A stretch of 52,946 nucleotides of DNA from a virus. The stretch covers positions 1 to 52,946 of IMG/VR virus record IMGVR_UViG_3300020129_000041; one strand, 5' to 3'. Position numbers and translations under genes: made by a program. Positions 39,455 to 47,289 of this stretch are shown piece by piece (within the stretch, counting starts at the first letter, position 1; each line of letters begins with the position of its first letter). The notes beneath the pieces were generated by a model, which was not told the origin of the DNA, made no database searches, and worked only from the letters and a program-made list of their open reading frames with translations.

Positions 39455-41884
39455 CTACAGAGTGATACCGTCCCAGACCACGACTGCGTGCGTGTGCCGC
39501 GGCAGGTAGTTGATGTACCTCTCGGCGCGCAGGGCGATCAAGTTGTTCTGATACAGGGAAACCAGACTGACCGCGCCGCCCGCTGGTGCATCGCTCATCT
39601 CGAGCGATGCCTCCGAGCTCATATCGACCGTCATCGCGCCGTCGTCCGAGAGGAAAATCTCGCTCGGATTCATAAACACGGCGTAAGTCTCGTTGGCCGA
39701 CACTGCGCTGATGTGGATGTTATTGGTCGTCAGGACTGGATAGCCCTTGAACGTTCCGCCCTCTGGTCCGACGTCCGGATATGCGAGGACGCCGTTCGTC
39801 GTGCGGAGCGTGCTCAGGCCGATCGCCGTCCTGGGAGACATTACCCAGACGCAACCCGTCAACGGGATATTGTTATTCGCCAACTCCCCATAGATCTTCG
39901 CGACGTCGGAATCGACGCCGGCAATCGTTGCAGCGCTAAAGTTGATCTTCGTCGCGCCGTTAGTCAGAGAGGCCGGCGAGACGTTGGATACCGCGGCGAC
40001 GTCCGGATCAAGCGCTTGCTCATCGCCGAATTGCGAGATTGCCCGTGCCATGTCGGTCCGGACCGTCTCTTGCGCCGACGGATTGGAGAACCGCACCAGT
40101 TCGTCCGTGGTCACGACGAGGCTCACCTGCTTGGCGAAACGCATCGTGATGAGATCGAACGCAGCCTTCGATAGCGGCTTCGGCGCGCCCTGTCCCGCCC
40201 ACTTGCCAGACGTTCCCGCGGTCATCCTCGGGATGGAGACGTTGAACGGAACGCGGTGGAAATTGTTGATGCGCCCAAGCACTGTCATCGGGCGCAGGAA
40301 TTCGACGAACTCGGAGGCCATCGGCTGCAACTGCACCAACGGACCCGCCCAGCTTCCATCGGTCGTCGTGCCGGCAGCAACTGCGGTCTTGAATGCGATC
40401 TCGACCTCCGGCGTCGAGTCGCGGAACTGCTTCGCGCGTTCGGCCGCCAGCATGAGATTACCGCGGGCGTTCGCCAGACACATCGCGTAGCGAACGAACG
40501 CCATGCCCTTCGGCAGATTTGAGTTGGCGCGAATCACGCCATCGCCGTATTTCACGGTCGACGCCGGCTCGACTACCGCCGCAGCCGCACCGCCGGCCCC
40601 GTTCTTAGCGGGTTCGACCGCTTGGGCGTGCTTGAGTATGAAGGCTTCGTGATCTTTCAGCCGGACGATGTGCTTGTCGCACGTTTCGACTTCGCGCTTC
40701 AGTTCCTCGTATCTCTCGTTTTCCTCCGCGGTCGCAGTGCGGCCTTCCTTGGCCCAAACCGCGACGATTTCGTTCATCGCCGCAGACGACGATGCGCGCT
40801 TCGCCTCGTATTGCGTTACCTGTTCCGTTGTGGTGCTCATTGTTTCTGTTCCTTTGGTTGATTGGGATGAGGTTCCCGAAGCGCCGGGAGGATTCAAACG
40901 CACGACTCGGTCTGCATTTTGGCCTAGCGCGGCCGGCAGTCCTATGTCGTAAGCCTTCACCGAGGTAATACAAGCCTCGACGTTCATTGGTATGGAGACG
41001 GCTGACAACTCGTGCCAGCCCCATTTGGTCCAGCGTGTGGCGAGCGGATTGCCTTTGATCGGCTCGCCTTCGATTCCGCTCCAGCCGATTGATAGTCCGC
41101 GGACAAGTTTGTCGCGTATCTTGACCCATGCGCCTTGCAGATCATCCTTGAGTTGCTGCGGATAGTCGGCTTTCGGTTTCGCGACCATTCCCTTGACCGG
41201 AATGCCCTTGGCATTCGGCGTCGCCGCGGTAATCCAGCCGATTGGATCGGTGATCGAGCCTTTGCCGTGCTGCCAAAGCAGAGGAATCGGGAGCGCAAAC
41301 TCCGCGCCCATCGGATCCATGCTGTCGTCGCCGAAGTCGAGCAGCGGCGTCGATGCGATTCCCTCGAAGGTGTAGGAGTCGCCCGTCTCCCCGACGGCCT
41401 TGATATCGAAAGTCGCCCACGCGATTCGGTGATGGGCCTCTTTTCCTGATGCGGCAGTCGTATCTGCGCCCCACGGCACCGCGATCGTGTCATCGCTGAA
41501 TTTGTCCCGCGCCTTCGCATAGTAGGCGGCAACCTTGCGCTTGACGCCAGCTCGATCAGCGGCCGGGATATCGACCCCGCCGCGCGCGCCCTGCATGACC
41601 GCTGCAACGGCGACGATGGCGTGCCAGACGGAGACCGCCGCGCCGTCGATCACATCCGCGAACTTCAGCTTATAGCCGCTGAAATTCATCTTGTTGCCGG
41701 GATCGCGCCAGAAATGGACCGAGGCGTACTTCTCCCAATCCATCTTGTCCTTATCCCCGCTCCCATCGCTTGACGCCCAGGCGCGGATGCGCGTCTCCGC
41801 CTCGTTGTCGATATAGGCGCGGTCGCGCTCGTCCGATAGGGGAATGTCCGTCGAGCCGGACGCCGCCTTGGTCTGTTCGCTCAT
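39455..41884 (-). CDS. Prohead protease / major capsid protein fusion
   Basis: This 809-residue product has three parts. An N-terminal domain (about 30-135, HFWRDPGNKMNFSGYKLKF) is typical of some prohead proteases. A U35/S78-type protease domain (about 150-330) has LLWQHGKGSITDPIGWI with the catalytic His and GLSIGWSGIEGEP with the catalytic Ser. A helical delta-like segment and HK97-type capsid domain start near residue 349 (MSTTTEQVTQYEAKR). AAAGGAAC lies eight bases before the internal ATG at 40840, so free capsid protein may be made directly as well as by protease cleavage of the fusion. Confidence 0.92.
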   Translation of the reverse strand: MSEQTKAASGSTDIPLSDERDRAYIDNEAETRIRAWASSDGSGDKDKMDWEKYASVHFWRDPGNKMNFSGYKLKFADVIDGAAVSVWHAIVAVAAVMQGARGGVDIPAADRAGVKRKVAAYYAKARDKFSDDTIAVPWGADTTAASGKEAHHRIAWATFDIKAVGETGDSYTFEGIASTPLLDFGDDSMDPMGAEFALPIPLLWQHGKGSITDPIGWITAATPNAKGIPVKGMVAKPKADYPQQLKDDLQGAWVKIRDKLVRGLSIGWSGIEGEPIKGNPLATRWTKWGWHELSAVSIPMNVEACITSVKAYDIGLPAALGQNADRVVRLNPPGASGTSSQSTKGTETMSTTTEQVTQYEAKRASSSAAMNEIVAVWAKEGRTATAEENERYEELKREVETCDKHIVRLKDHEAFILKHAQAVEPAKNGAGGAAAAVVEPASTVKYGDGVIRANSNLPKGMAFVRYAMCLANARGNLMLAAERAKQFRDSTPEVEIAFKTAVAAGTTTDGSWAGPLVQLQPMASEFVEFLRPMTVLGRINNFHRVPFNVSIPRMTAGTSGKWAGQGAPKPLSKAAFDLITMRFAKQVSLVVTTDELVRFSNPSAQETVRTDMARAISQFGDEQALDPDVAAVSNVSPASLTNGATKINFSAATIAGVDSDVAKIYGELANNNIPLTGCVWVMSPRTAIGLSTLRTTNGVLAYPDVGPEGGTFKGYPVLTTNNIHISAVSANETYAVFMNPSEIFLSDDGAMTVDMSSEASLEMSDAPAGGAVSLVSLYQNNLIALRAERYINYLPRHTHAVVVWDGITL
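40840..40855 (-). promoter_or_regulatory. Internal ribosome-binding site and ATG for separate capsid protein
   Basis: Within the fused gene, AAAGGAAC followed by eight bases and an ATG (40840-40838) would start a 461-residue protein consisting only of delta region plus capsid fold. It implies two products from one gene. Confidence 0.6.
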
Positions 41885-41888
41885 CGCG

Positions 41889-42101
41889 TCACCTCACGTA
41901 AACGACGCCCGGTTTCTTAGTCTCCAGAGCAGCAACGGCCTTCGGTGCCTTCGCTTTCTTGGCCCCGGTCATCGCCTCGTGCGCCGACTGCGCCATGCCC
42001 ATCATCTTCTGTATATCGGCCGCCGGCATCGGCTCGCCGCTCGAGACGCAGGCGTCCATCATGTCGATCATATCCGCGATGTTGCCGATTGCGCCGCTCA
42101 T
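41889..42101 (-). CDS. Small Met-rich helical protein, 70 aa
   Basis: This contains IADMIDMMDACVSSGEPMPAADIQKMMGMAQ and then a basic AKKAKAPKAVAALETKK tail. ATGA overlap upstream and a 4-base gap to the capsid fusion. No family recognised. A scaffold or DNA-binding helper is possible. Confidence 0.62.
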   Translation of the reverse strand: MSGAIGNIADMIDMMDACVSSGEPMPAADIQKMMGMAQSAHEAMTGAKKAKAPKAVAALETKKPGVVYVR

Positions 42102-42256
42102 TTCTTGCCTCTCGGTTTCGGTTTGGGTTTCGGCTTAAGTACGGCCGGAATCTGGTTCGGCGGAACGAGCGCTGGCGTGTTCGTCGTCGACATCGGCGCG
42201 ACGTCGCCCTTCGTCTTTTCCTTGCCCTGTCCGGTCAATTTCGCCCAGGTGCCCAT
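42098..42256 (-). CDS. Basic KP-repeat microprotein, 52 aa
   Basis: MGTWAKLTGQGKEKTKGD at the start, Pro-rich middle, and KPKPKPKPRGKK at the end. The N-terminus resembles CsbD-like starts only superficially. The start overlaps the DUF3309 gene stop (TGATG) and the stop overlaps the next ATG (ATGA). Strongly basic, so nucleic-acid or capsid binding is possible. Confidence 0.58.
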   Translation of the reverse strand: MGTWAKLTGQGKEKTKGDVAPMSTTNTPALVPPNQIPAVLKPKPKPKPRGKK

Positions 42257-42423
42257 CAGAGTTTCCCCATGACGGCGAGGATCAGGACCACGATCAAGAC
42301 GAGGAATATCAATCCCGAGCCGGCGTAGGGAACGCCTAGCGGCAGGCCGCCGAGCAGGATCACGATCAGGATGATGAGCAACACGACGGCGAGCGTCGAC
42401 ATACCTTTCTGGAACGTTCTCAT
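42256..42423 (-). CDS. DUF3309-like small membrane protein, 55 aa
   Basis: Two hydrophobic helices (LAVVLLIILIVILLGGLPLG and GLIFLVLIVVLILAVMG) are joined by a short GVPYAGS loop, matching DUF3309-type microproteins. AAGGAG lies five bases before the ATG at 42423. Its presence between terminase and capsid genes is unusual. Confidence 0.75.
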   Translation of the reverse strand: MRTFQKGMSTLAVVLLIILIVILLGGLPLGVPYAGSGLIFLVLIVVLILAVMGKL

Positions 42424-42445
42424 GCGAACTCCTTTGCGTAGGCGT

Positions 42446-44161
42446 TCATACGACCATGACCCGAAAGCGCTGCTCTTCCTCGCGCTTTAGCGACCGGCCG
42501 GCGGCCATCACTGCGGCGACAATGCCGTCGATCCGGCCGGTGGAGCGCTGCTTAGTCGGCTTACGGTTTCCGGCCGGGTCGGTATCGAGCACCACACTAG
42601 CGGCGTTCCAAGTCATCAGCGGATTGCCGTCATGCTTGAGCTCGCCCGCCTTTAGCATCCGCTCGTACTCGTCGACCGCGGGCGCCATGTCCTTCCAGCC
42701 CTGACCGAATGAATGAAGCGGCAGTTCGATCCCTTCCGTGCTCGCGAACTGGAGCAAATCCTCAATCCGGTAGCGGTCATAGCCGATCGATTGGACCTCG
42801 TATTTCTGTGCCGCATCGACTAAGCGGGCGAGCACGAAAAGTTTATCGATCGCCGATCCCGGCGTGGTCTCCAGCCAGCCCGCGGCGCGCCAAGTCCCGT
42901 AATGGGCGCGGTCCGCCCGTTCCTTCTCCGCCAAGGCCTCCGCGGGGAGCCAGAACCAGACCTTTTGCCGCCAGATCGGATCGTCGCCGGTCGGTTCGAA
43001 GAGCAGCGCGAAGGCGGTCAGGTCCGTGGTCGATGCCAAGTCCAGACCGCCAAAGCAGCGCCGGCCGAGCAGCCGCGCATCATCGAATTCCGCATCCTCG
43101 GCCCGCTTCCAGGACTCGTAGGAGAGCCACGGATTGGCCGCATCGGTCCACTGGCAGAAATTAAGGCGCCGCACTGTCGCCTCTTTCGACGGCATCCCGC
43201 GCGCTTGGAGCACCTGCTCGCGCAGGTACTGCGGCTGGATGGTGATGCCGAGTAGCGGGTTTGCTTTCGGCCAGCAAGACTCGTCCGAGAACGGGTCGTC
43301 GTCGACGTCGAGCGCGCACACGTAGCCGAAAAAGGCGTCATCGGTCAGCGAGCCGTCGCAGACCTTGCGCGCGTATTCGTGATACTCCCAGCACACCGAC
43401 TGCCGGTCGGTCCCGCTATTGGTGATGAGCACGATCAGCGGCTGGCGGCGCCCTTTCAGGCCCGCGCGCATCATCTCGACCATCAGCGCCGACTTGTGCT
43501 CATGCACCTCATCGCCGAGCGAGCAATGCGGGCGCGGCCCAGACTGCGAATCATCGCTTGAGATCGGGCGGAAGAACGACGCCGTATGGTCGTCGTAGAT
43601 GTTCCACTCGCTGCCCTTGCCGCCGGCGCACTTTAGCGCTTGGCTAAGTTCCGGCGACTGTTCGACCATCGCCACCGCATCCCGGAAGAGGATTTGCGCC
43701 TGGTCCCGCTTGGTCGCGAACGCGTAGACTTCGGCCCGCGGCTCGTTGTCCGCCGAGAGCATCTTGAGCCCAATCCCCGCCGCCATCGGCGACTTGCCGC
43801 TGCCCTTGCCCTCCTCGATGTAGGCCATCCGGAAGCGCCGGGTACCGTCGGCCCGCTTCCAGCCGAACAGGCTGCCAACGATAAACTCCTGCGATTCGTG
43901 GAGCTCGAACTCCCGCCCCTCGAACTCGCCGCCGTTCAGACGCAGGATCTCGCGAAAGAACCGGAAGGCCTCGCCAGCCTCATGCTCATCCCATTCCAGC
44001 CCTCGCTTCGGCCCGTCCTCCAAGTCCCGAAGATGCCTAAGGCACGCCGCGCGGACGTGCGGGCCGGCGACGGCTTGCCCTTGGGAAACCCGTTGGGCAT
44101 AGGCCGTCACCGGATCAGCTCCGGAACGAGGCAAGCCCCGTCTTCGGCTTTTGCGCGGCAT
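42446..44161 (-). CDS. Terminase large subunit (HK97 type)
   Basis: This 571-residue product has YIEEGKGSGKSPMAA (Walker A-like, 117-124), HCSLGDEVHEH (Walker B, about 214-218), GGLDLASTTDLTAF and a C-terminal RIDGIVAAVMAAG (nuclease). The ATG at 44161 overlaps the small subunit by 47 bases. A GTG at 44110 with GGAG upstream is an alternative start that would remove the basic leader. It packages DNA into the prohead. Confidence 0.94.
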   Translation of the reverse strand: MPRKSRRRGLPRSGADPVTAYAQRVSQGQAVAGPHVRAACLRHLRDLEDGPKRGLEWDEHEAGEAFRFFREILRLNGGEFEGREFELHESQEFIVGSLFGWKRADGTRRFRMAYIEEGKGSGKSPMAAGIGLKMLSADNEPRAEVYAFATKRDQAQILFRDAVAMVEQSPELSQALKCAGGKGSEWNIYDDHTASFFRPISSDDSQSGPRPHCSLGDEVHEHKSALMVEMMRAGLKGRRQPLIVLITNSGTDRQSVCWEYHEYARKVCDGSLTDDAFFGYVCALDVDDDPFSDESCWPKANPLLGITIQPQYLREQVLQARGMPSKEATVRRLNFCQWTDAANPWLSYESWKRAEDAEFDDARLLGRRCFGGLDLASTTDLTAFALLFEPTGDDPIWRQKVWFWLPAEALAEKERADRAHYGTWRAAGWLETTPGSAIDKLFVLARLVDAAQKYEVQSIGYDRYRIEDLLQFASTEGIELPLHSFGQGWKDMAPAVDEYERMLKAGELKHDGNPLMTWNAASVVLDTDPAGNRKPTKQRSTGRIDGIVAAVMAAGRSLKREEEQRFRVMVV

Positions 44162-44510
44162 CAGGCTTCGGAGGAGCGAAAACCCGCGATCGGTCGGACG
44201 GCGTCATGCCACAGCGCGCGAGCAGGTTAATCAGAAGCGCCGTCTGCCGTATCCCGAAATGGTACGGGTCGCGCCGAGAGGCAGCGATGAGCCGCGCCAT
44301 GTGCTCGAGCAGTTTCCGGTCGCTCGACTGGAATACCCCAGGCGCGCACTCAGCGACGATTTCGTCCCAAATGGCCCGCTCGTCCTCTGGCATGGACTCC
44401 GGTGCCGGACCGACCCCGCCTGCCTTCGGTTCCGAACGCCGCCTGGACGGATTGTGCTGCCACGAACCCGAGGCCTCCTGGACAGCCGCTGGCTTCCTAA
44501 CGGCCGACAC
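44115..44510 (-). CDS. Terminase small subunit (P27 family)
   Basis: This 131-residue product has SMPEDERAIWDEIVAECAPGVFQSSD, a helical centre and INLLARCGMTPSDRSRV, the last being the P27-family signature. GTG start with GGGGG upstream; overlaps the HNH gene by 14 bases. It recognises the packaging site. Confidence 0.88.
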   Translation of the reverse strand: MSAVRKPAAVQEASGSWQHNPSRRRSEPKAGGVGPAPESMPEDERAIWDEIVAECAPGVFQSSDRKLLEHMARLIAASRRDPYHFGIRQTALLINLLARCGMTPSDRSRVFAPPKPDAAQKPKTGLASFRS

Positions 44511-44931
44511 TTATCCCCCGCGTTGCTATTTGGGGCGATTCTTTTCGTGCCCGCGCGCGGTTTCCAAAGATGTATTCGTGATTTTTTTCCACTCCCCCCC
44601 CGGTCTTAGCCGATGATCCCGCCGGCTGATTCCAGTGATGCGCAGGCTCGATCGGGACACCTGATGCGTTGACGTCGGTCTTGAGTGCTCGCTTGCCGGC
44701 CTCGGCGATGGACTTGGCCTTGTGGCATGGGCGGCACAGGGACTGCCGGTTGCTTGCCTCGTCCAGGCCGCCTTGGTCGAGCGGCTTGACGTGGTCGACC
44801 TGGGTTGCCGCGGCGCAACGCCCCATGAGCAGGCAGTAGGCGCAGAGGGGAAACTCGGCGAGGTGGCCGCGGCGTATGGCTTGCAGTTGCCTGCCGCGGA
44901 TGCGTTTGACGAATGGCCTATGCTCGGTCAT
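44497..44931 (-). CDS. HNH endonuclease
   Basis: CAYCLLMGRCAAATQVDHVKPL ... NRQSLCRPCHKAK (broken at 20 residues) contains the two CxxC pairs and the His-Asn-His core. HNH proteins next to P27/HK97 terminases are needed for cos cleavage in related phages (family knowledge). A run of eight C at about 44596-44603 lies in the C-terminal part, so the last 40 residues could be affected by a base-count error. Confidence 0.85.
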   Translation of the reverse strand: MTEHRPFVKRIRGRQLQAIRRGHLAEFPLCAYCLLMGRCAAATQVDHVKPLDQGGLDEASNRQSLCRPCHKAKSIAEAGKRALKTDVNASGVPIEPAHHWNQPAGSSAKTGGGVEKNHEYIFGNRARARKESPQIATRGISVGR

Positions 44932-44941
44932 CGCAAAGAAA

Positions 44942-44977
44942 CCCGCGCGCCAAGGGAGTGGAGTTGCAACGCGCGGG
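44942..44977. repeat. 8-bp perfect inverted repeat upstream of HNH gene (candidate packaging or control site)
   Basis: CCCGCGCG (44942-44949) and CGCGCGGG (44970-44977) are separated by 20 bases, 11 bases before the HNH start. A second hairpin, CACTTC/GAAGTG, lies at 44982-45000. In HK97-like phages the cos site is in this position. No cos sequence can be named from sequence alone. Confidence 0.45.
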
Positions 44978-45003
44978 GGATCACTTCACCAGGAGAAGTG
45001 CGT

Positions 45004-45033
45004 AAAAAACCCGCAGAGCCATAGGCTTGCGGG
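45004..45033 (-). terminator. Rho-independent terminator ending the leftward early block
   Basis: On the minus strand CCCGCA-A-GCC, a TAT loop, GGC-TC-TGCGGG forms a two-part stem followed by six T (45009-45004). It separates the replication block from the HNH/terminase operon and also lies downstream of the promoter at 45.1 kb. Confidence 0.82.
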
Positions 45034-45073
45034 GATGTTGAACGTGAAACCTTGCGCACAATGCGCTCCAGAA

Positions 45074-45090
45074 GTCAGAGAATGTCTGAC
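45074..45090. promoter_or_regulatory. Perfect 6+5+6 palindrome at the transcription start (operator candidate)
   Basis: GTCAGA-GAATG-TCTGAC, just downstream of the predicted start point of the minus-strand promoter (about 45095). Symmetry and position suit a dimeric repressor. Alternatively it is an RNA hairpin. Confidence 0.55.
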
Positions 45091-45101
45091 CCTAGGGCTG
45101 C

Positions 45102-45131
45102 AAGATAGAACCGATGGTTAGGTTATGTCAA
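45102..45131 (-). promoter_or_regulatory. Sigma70-like promoter, minus strand
   Basis: TTGACA (45131-45126), an 18-base spacer and TATCTT (45107-45102). The -35 box is perfect and the -10 box matches 4 of 6. It points toward the HNH/terminase operon, with a terminator about 60-90 bases after the start. Confidence 0.6.
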
Positions 45132-45151
45132 GACAATTCGAATAGAGCGGG

Positions 45152-45736
45152 TTATAAGCCTGACTGCAAAGCCTTCCGTTCGGCTATGGCTTCTGGCGAC
45201 TGATCGATTCCAGAATCTCTTCCTTTAACGCCGAGCACCTCGCGCGCTATCTCAATCGATCTCGGAGGCGGCGGTTCACCAAGTTCTGCGAGCCTTATTA
45301 TTCGCTTGGCCCACCATTTCCCGAACCCGTTTTCTGGGCGAGGAATTTCTTCTGCCACTTGAGCTTCGATAGGCGTTCGCTTCGGGATTCCCGATGAAAT
45401 ATACAGCCCCAAGGTAGCAGCATAAAGTTCCGCCGTTGAATATGCGGCGTTTCCGCCAGTATATCGAAGCGATTCTTGGACCACCCTCTGCCCATGAGCT
45501 GCATCAGTGCAGAGAATGTGCGCCCGACAAAACAAAGATCCGTCGCCGCGCGTTCCGTGCCCTATTGTCCCAGCGTACCAGCATCTATCTTGACCCGAAG
45601 ACCAGGCGCACCTGTTCCGGTCTTGGCTAGCCTGCTCTGTCGGCGTAGTCCTCGGCTTGGCTCTCCATCCGCACTTATGGGACGCGGCTGACAATGCAAT
45701 ATCGTCTCCGCATTCTGGGCAGGTCTTAGTTTGCAT
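45152..45736 (-). CDS. Zinc-ribbon protein, 194 aa
   Basis: The N-terminus QTKTCPECGDDIALSAASHKCGW has four cysteines/histidines of a ribbon. The middle has RCAWSSGQDRCWYAGTI and FCRAHILC, a second cysteine group. The ATG at 45736 follows GAGGAG by five bases. It directly follows the replication gene, with an 11-base overlap, so a role with replication or as a small regulatory protein is possible. Confidence 0.66.
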   Translation of the reverse strand: MQTKTCPECGDDIALSAASHKCGWRAKPRTTPTEQASQDRNRCAWSSGQDRCWYAGTIGHGTRGDGSLFCRAHILCTDAAHGQRVVQESLRYTGGNAAYSTAELYAATLGLYISSGIPKRTPIEAQVAEEIPRPENGFGKWWAKRIIRLAELGEPPPPRSIEIAREVLGVKGRDSGIDQSPEAIAERKALQSGL

Positions 45737-46445
45737 TTGGCTCCTCAGTCGGGACTTCGCCAATATATTGGGCGAACTTGGTAGCATTGAATAGAGTTAC
45801 TGGACGCAGAAATTTTCGCATTTTTTCGTCGTCCTTCCACTCGCGACACTTGCGGGCTATCACCGCCTTGCAGTCGCTGACGGTGTTTCCTTCCTTGAGT
45901 CTGGCAAGGATTGGCTCGAGCGTCTTTGGGGTCGGCCTGTAGAAACGGTTTGCCTTCGAATTCAGGAAATGAAGGAGGCCAGCCGCGTCGGTGTTCGCCT
46001 GCGAACCCGACGATGTTTTTGACTTTCTTGATTTTGAATCTAGTTCTAGATCTGACTCTGACTCTGACTCTGACTCTGGATTAGCATTGCGTCCGCTTTG
46101 CGTTCGCTTTGCGTTCGCATTATCCTTTTTCCAGCGCGCCAATGCTGAGTCCCGCGCCGCAAAAGTCTTGCTTGAAAGATGCTCCAGTTCCTCGTCGCAA
46201 CGCTTGTGCTTCCAAGTCGGCCCAGCCTTGGTGAAGAACTCCGAAAGTACAAATTCCACGGCGGCGCGTTCCTCTCCAGAAAGAGCACCGCAAACACGGC
46301 ACATTCCATCCAAATCGCCGCGGAGTCCGCCCGCGCCCATATATTCGTCAATCAGGATTCGGTAAGCCCCGTGCTGGAGCAGGGTAAGTCGGCGAGTATC
46401 GCGAAGATAATCAGCCGGGAAAAAGCGATAGTAGGGTAAGCCCAA
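45726..46445 (-). CDS. Replication protein with DUF1376 N-domain and phage replisome C-domain
   Basis: The N-part (LPYYRFFPADYLRDTRRLTLLQHGAYRILI, broken) is DUF1376. A Ser/Glu repeat linker (ESESESESDLE) follows. The C-part (FYRPTPKTLEPILARLKEGNT ... CREWKDDEKMRKFLRPVTLF) matches the conserved C-terminal phage replication domain that recruits helicase. TTG at 46445 follows GGAGG at four bases. The linker DNA is a GA/TC hexamer repeat (about 46040-46080) that could vary in length. Confidence 0.83.
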   Translation of the reverse strand: MGLPYYRFFPADYLRDTRRLTLLQHGAYRILIDEYMGAGGLRGDLDGMCRVCGALSGEERAAVEFVLSEFFTKAGPTWKHKRCDEELEHLSSKTFAARDSALARWKKDNANAKRTQSGRNANPESESESESDLELDSKSRKSKTSSGSQANTDAAGLLHFLNSKANRFYRPTPKTLEPILARLKEGNTVSDCKAVIARKCREWKDDEKMRKFLRPVTLFNATKFAQYIGEVPTEEPNAN

Positions 46446-46538
46446 GACGCCTCCGATAAGGCAGGTGAAGGTGCCGGTAAGCCCCGTATCGGCGGGGCAG
46501 GCGCGCTCGTTGCAGACGCGCTTGTCCCGGCATTGAGA
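46446..46538 (-). other. 93-base gap with in-frame cysteine-rich open stretch
   Basis: No gene start is visible. The frame between the TAG of the upstream gene and the TTG of the replication gene is open and would read CRDKRVCNERACPADTGL, then TFTCLIGG, which looks coding-like with four Cys. It also contains a 6-bp hairpin GCCCCG/CGGGGC. It could be an RNA structure or the remnant of a longer N-terminus. Confidence 0.35.
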
Positions 46539-46835
46539 CTATACGCGCAGCTGGCTGCGCCAGCGCGTTTTAGGGCTCCCGAATTTGTCGGTTTCGTAGC
46601 CCGCTGGCTCGATGATCTTCTCCCGCTCGGCGCGCTTCATCACATGGCCCCAGGCGCGCTTGTCCGGCGGCGGGATGAAACCATCGGCCTCAGCCATGCC
46701 ACGTACGTGCTCAGTGCGGAAATAGGGCTGGACCATAGCGTGCAACTTGACATAGCCGAGAGCTCTGTCGGACCAGGCTTCGCAGACGTGGTCGGCATGG
46801 TCGGTATGTAGTATCGGAATCTCAAGTTGAGTCAT
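46539..46835 (-). CDS. Winged-helix-like protein, 98 aa
   Basis: The pattern GMAEADGFIPPPDKRAWGHVMKRAEREKIIEPAGYE followed by TRWRSQLRV recurs in phage and mobile-element proteins with a winged-helix fold (broken here after 36). Start overlaps upstream stop (ATGA). Located with replication genes. DNA binding inferred. Confidence 0.68.
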   Translation of the reverse strand: MTQLEIPILHTDHADHVCEAWSDRALGYVKLHAMVQPYFRTEHVRGMAEADGFIPPPDKRAWGHVMKRAEREKIIEPAGYETDKFGSPKTRWRSQLRV

Positions 46836-47122
46836 TGCAGCGGGTCGCTTCGTGGAATTGATTTATTCTCGGGGCCGGCTACTTTCGCCAAAGTGCCGCC
46901 GATAAACGGATTTGGCATAACGCGCTTAGGAGACAGCGCCACAAGCCGCTTGAGATCGAACCATTTCCCGCTACTGCCATCAGGATTATCTTTAACCGCG
47001 TGGGGCGTGACAACGACCTGGATGCATCCGTAAAGATCAAACGAGACCGACGTTGCTACTCCAGCGAAACCAGTAACGACATCCTTAACGTGCTTGCCCA
47101 AAATTTCAAATTCCGTTCTCAT
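46832..47122 (-). CDS. Conserved phage protein, 96 aa
   Basis: FEILGKHVKDVVTGFAGVATS ... LYGCIQVVVTPHAVKD ... GKWFDLKRL fits a widespread small phage family (KDxVTGFxGxAT, YGCxQVxVxP, WFD). Role unknown to me. AAGGAAG lies five bases before the ATG, and the start overlaps the microgene upstream (ATGA). Confidence 0.75.
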   Translation of the reverse strand: MRTEFEILGKHVKDVVTGFAGVATSVSFDLYGCIQVVVTPHAVKDNPDGSSGKWFDLKRLVALSPKRVMPNPFIGGTLAKVAGPENKSIPRSDPLQ

Positions 47123-47289
47123 AGCGCTTCCTTTTGGTGGGTCAAAATAGTTCCTAACTTCGTCCTCCGACAGAAAATAGCGATGGCTTCGGCGCGGGTC
47201 CGTGCTTGGATCACCCGCACGACAAATGTAGCTCCGTACTGGTTGCGGTATTGCCTTACCACGAATCTCGATGGCCGTGGATCGTTCAT
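47119..47289 (-). CDS. Microprotein, 56 aa
   Basis: MNDPRPSRFVVRQYRNQYGATF, then VVRVIQARTRAEAIAIF, a compact beta-alpha unit with basic charge (broken at 22 residues). ATGA overlaps at both ends. No family recognised. Confidence 0.6.
   Translation of the reverse strand: MNDPRPSRFVVRQYRNQYGATFVVRVIQARTRAEAIAIFCRRTKLGTILTHQKEAL

Noticed and set aside
40605-41129. Alternative minus-strand frame of 174 codons in the capsid fusion
   Set aside because: The overlapping fusion frame has strong protease and capsid motifs. The alternative is basic and without motifs.
46020-46085. TCTGAC repeats as an operator array
   Set aside because: The repeat encodes the Glu/Ser linker of the replication protein and lies inside the gene. 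It is better explained as a low-complexity linker.
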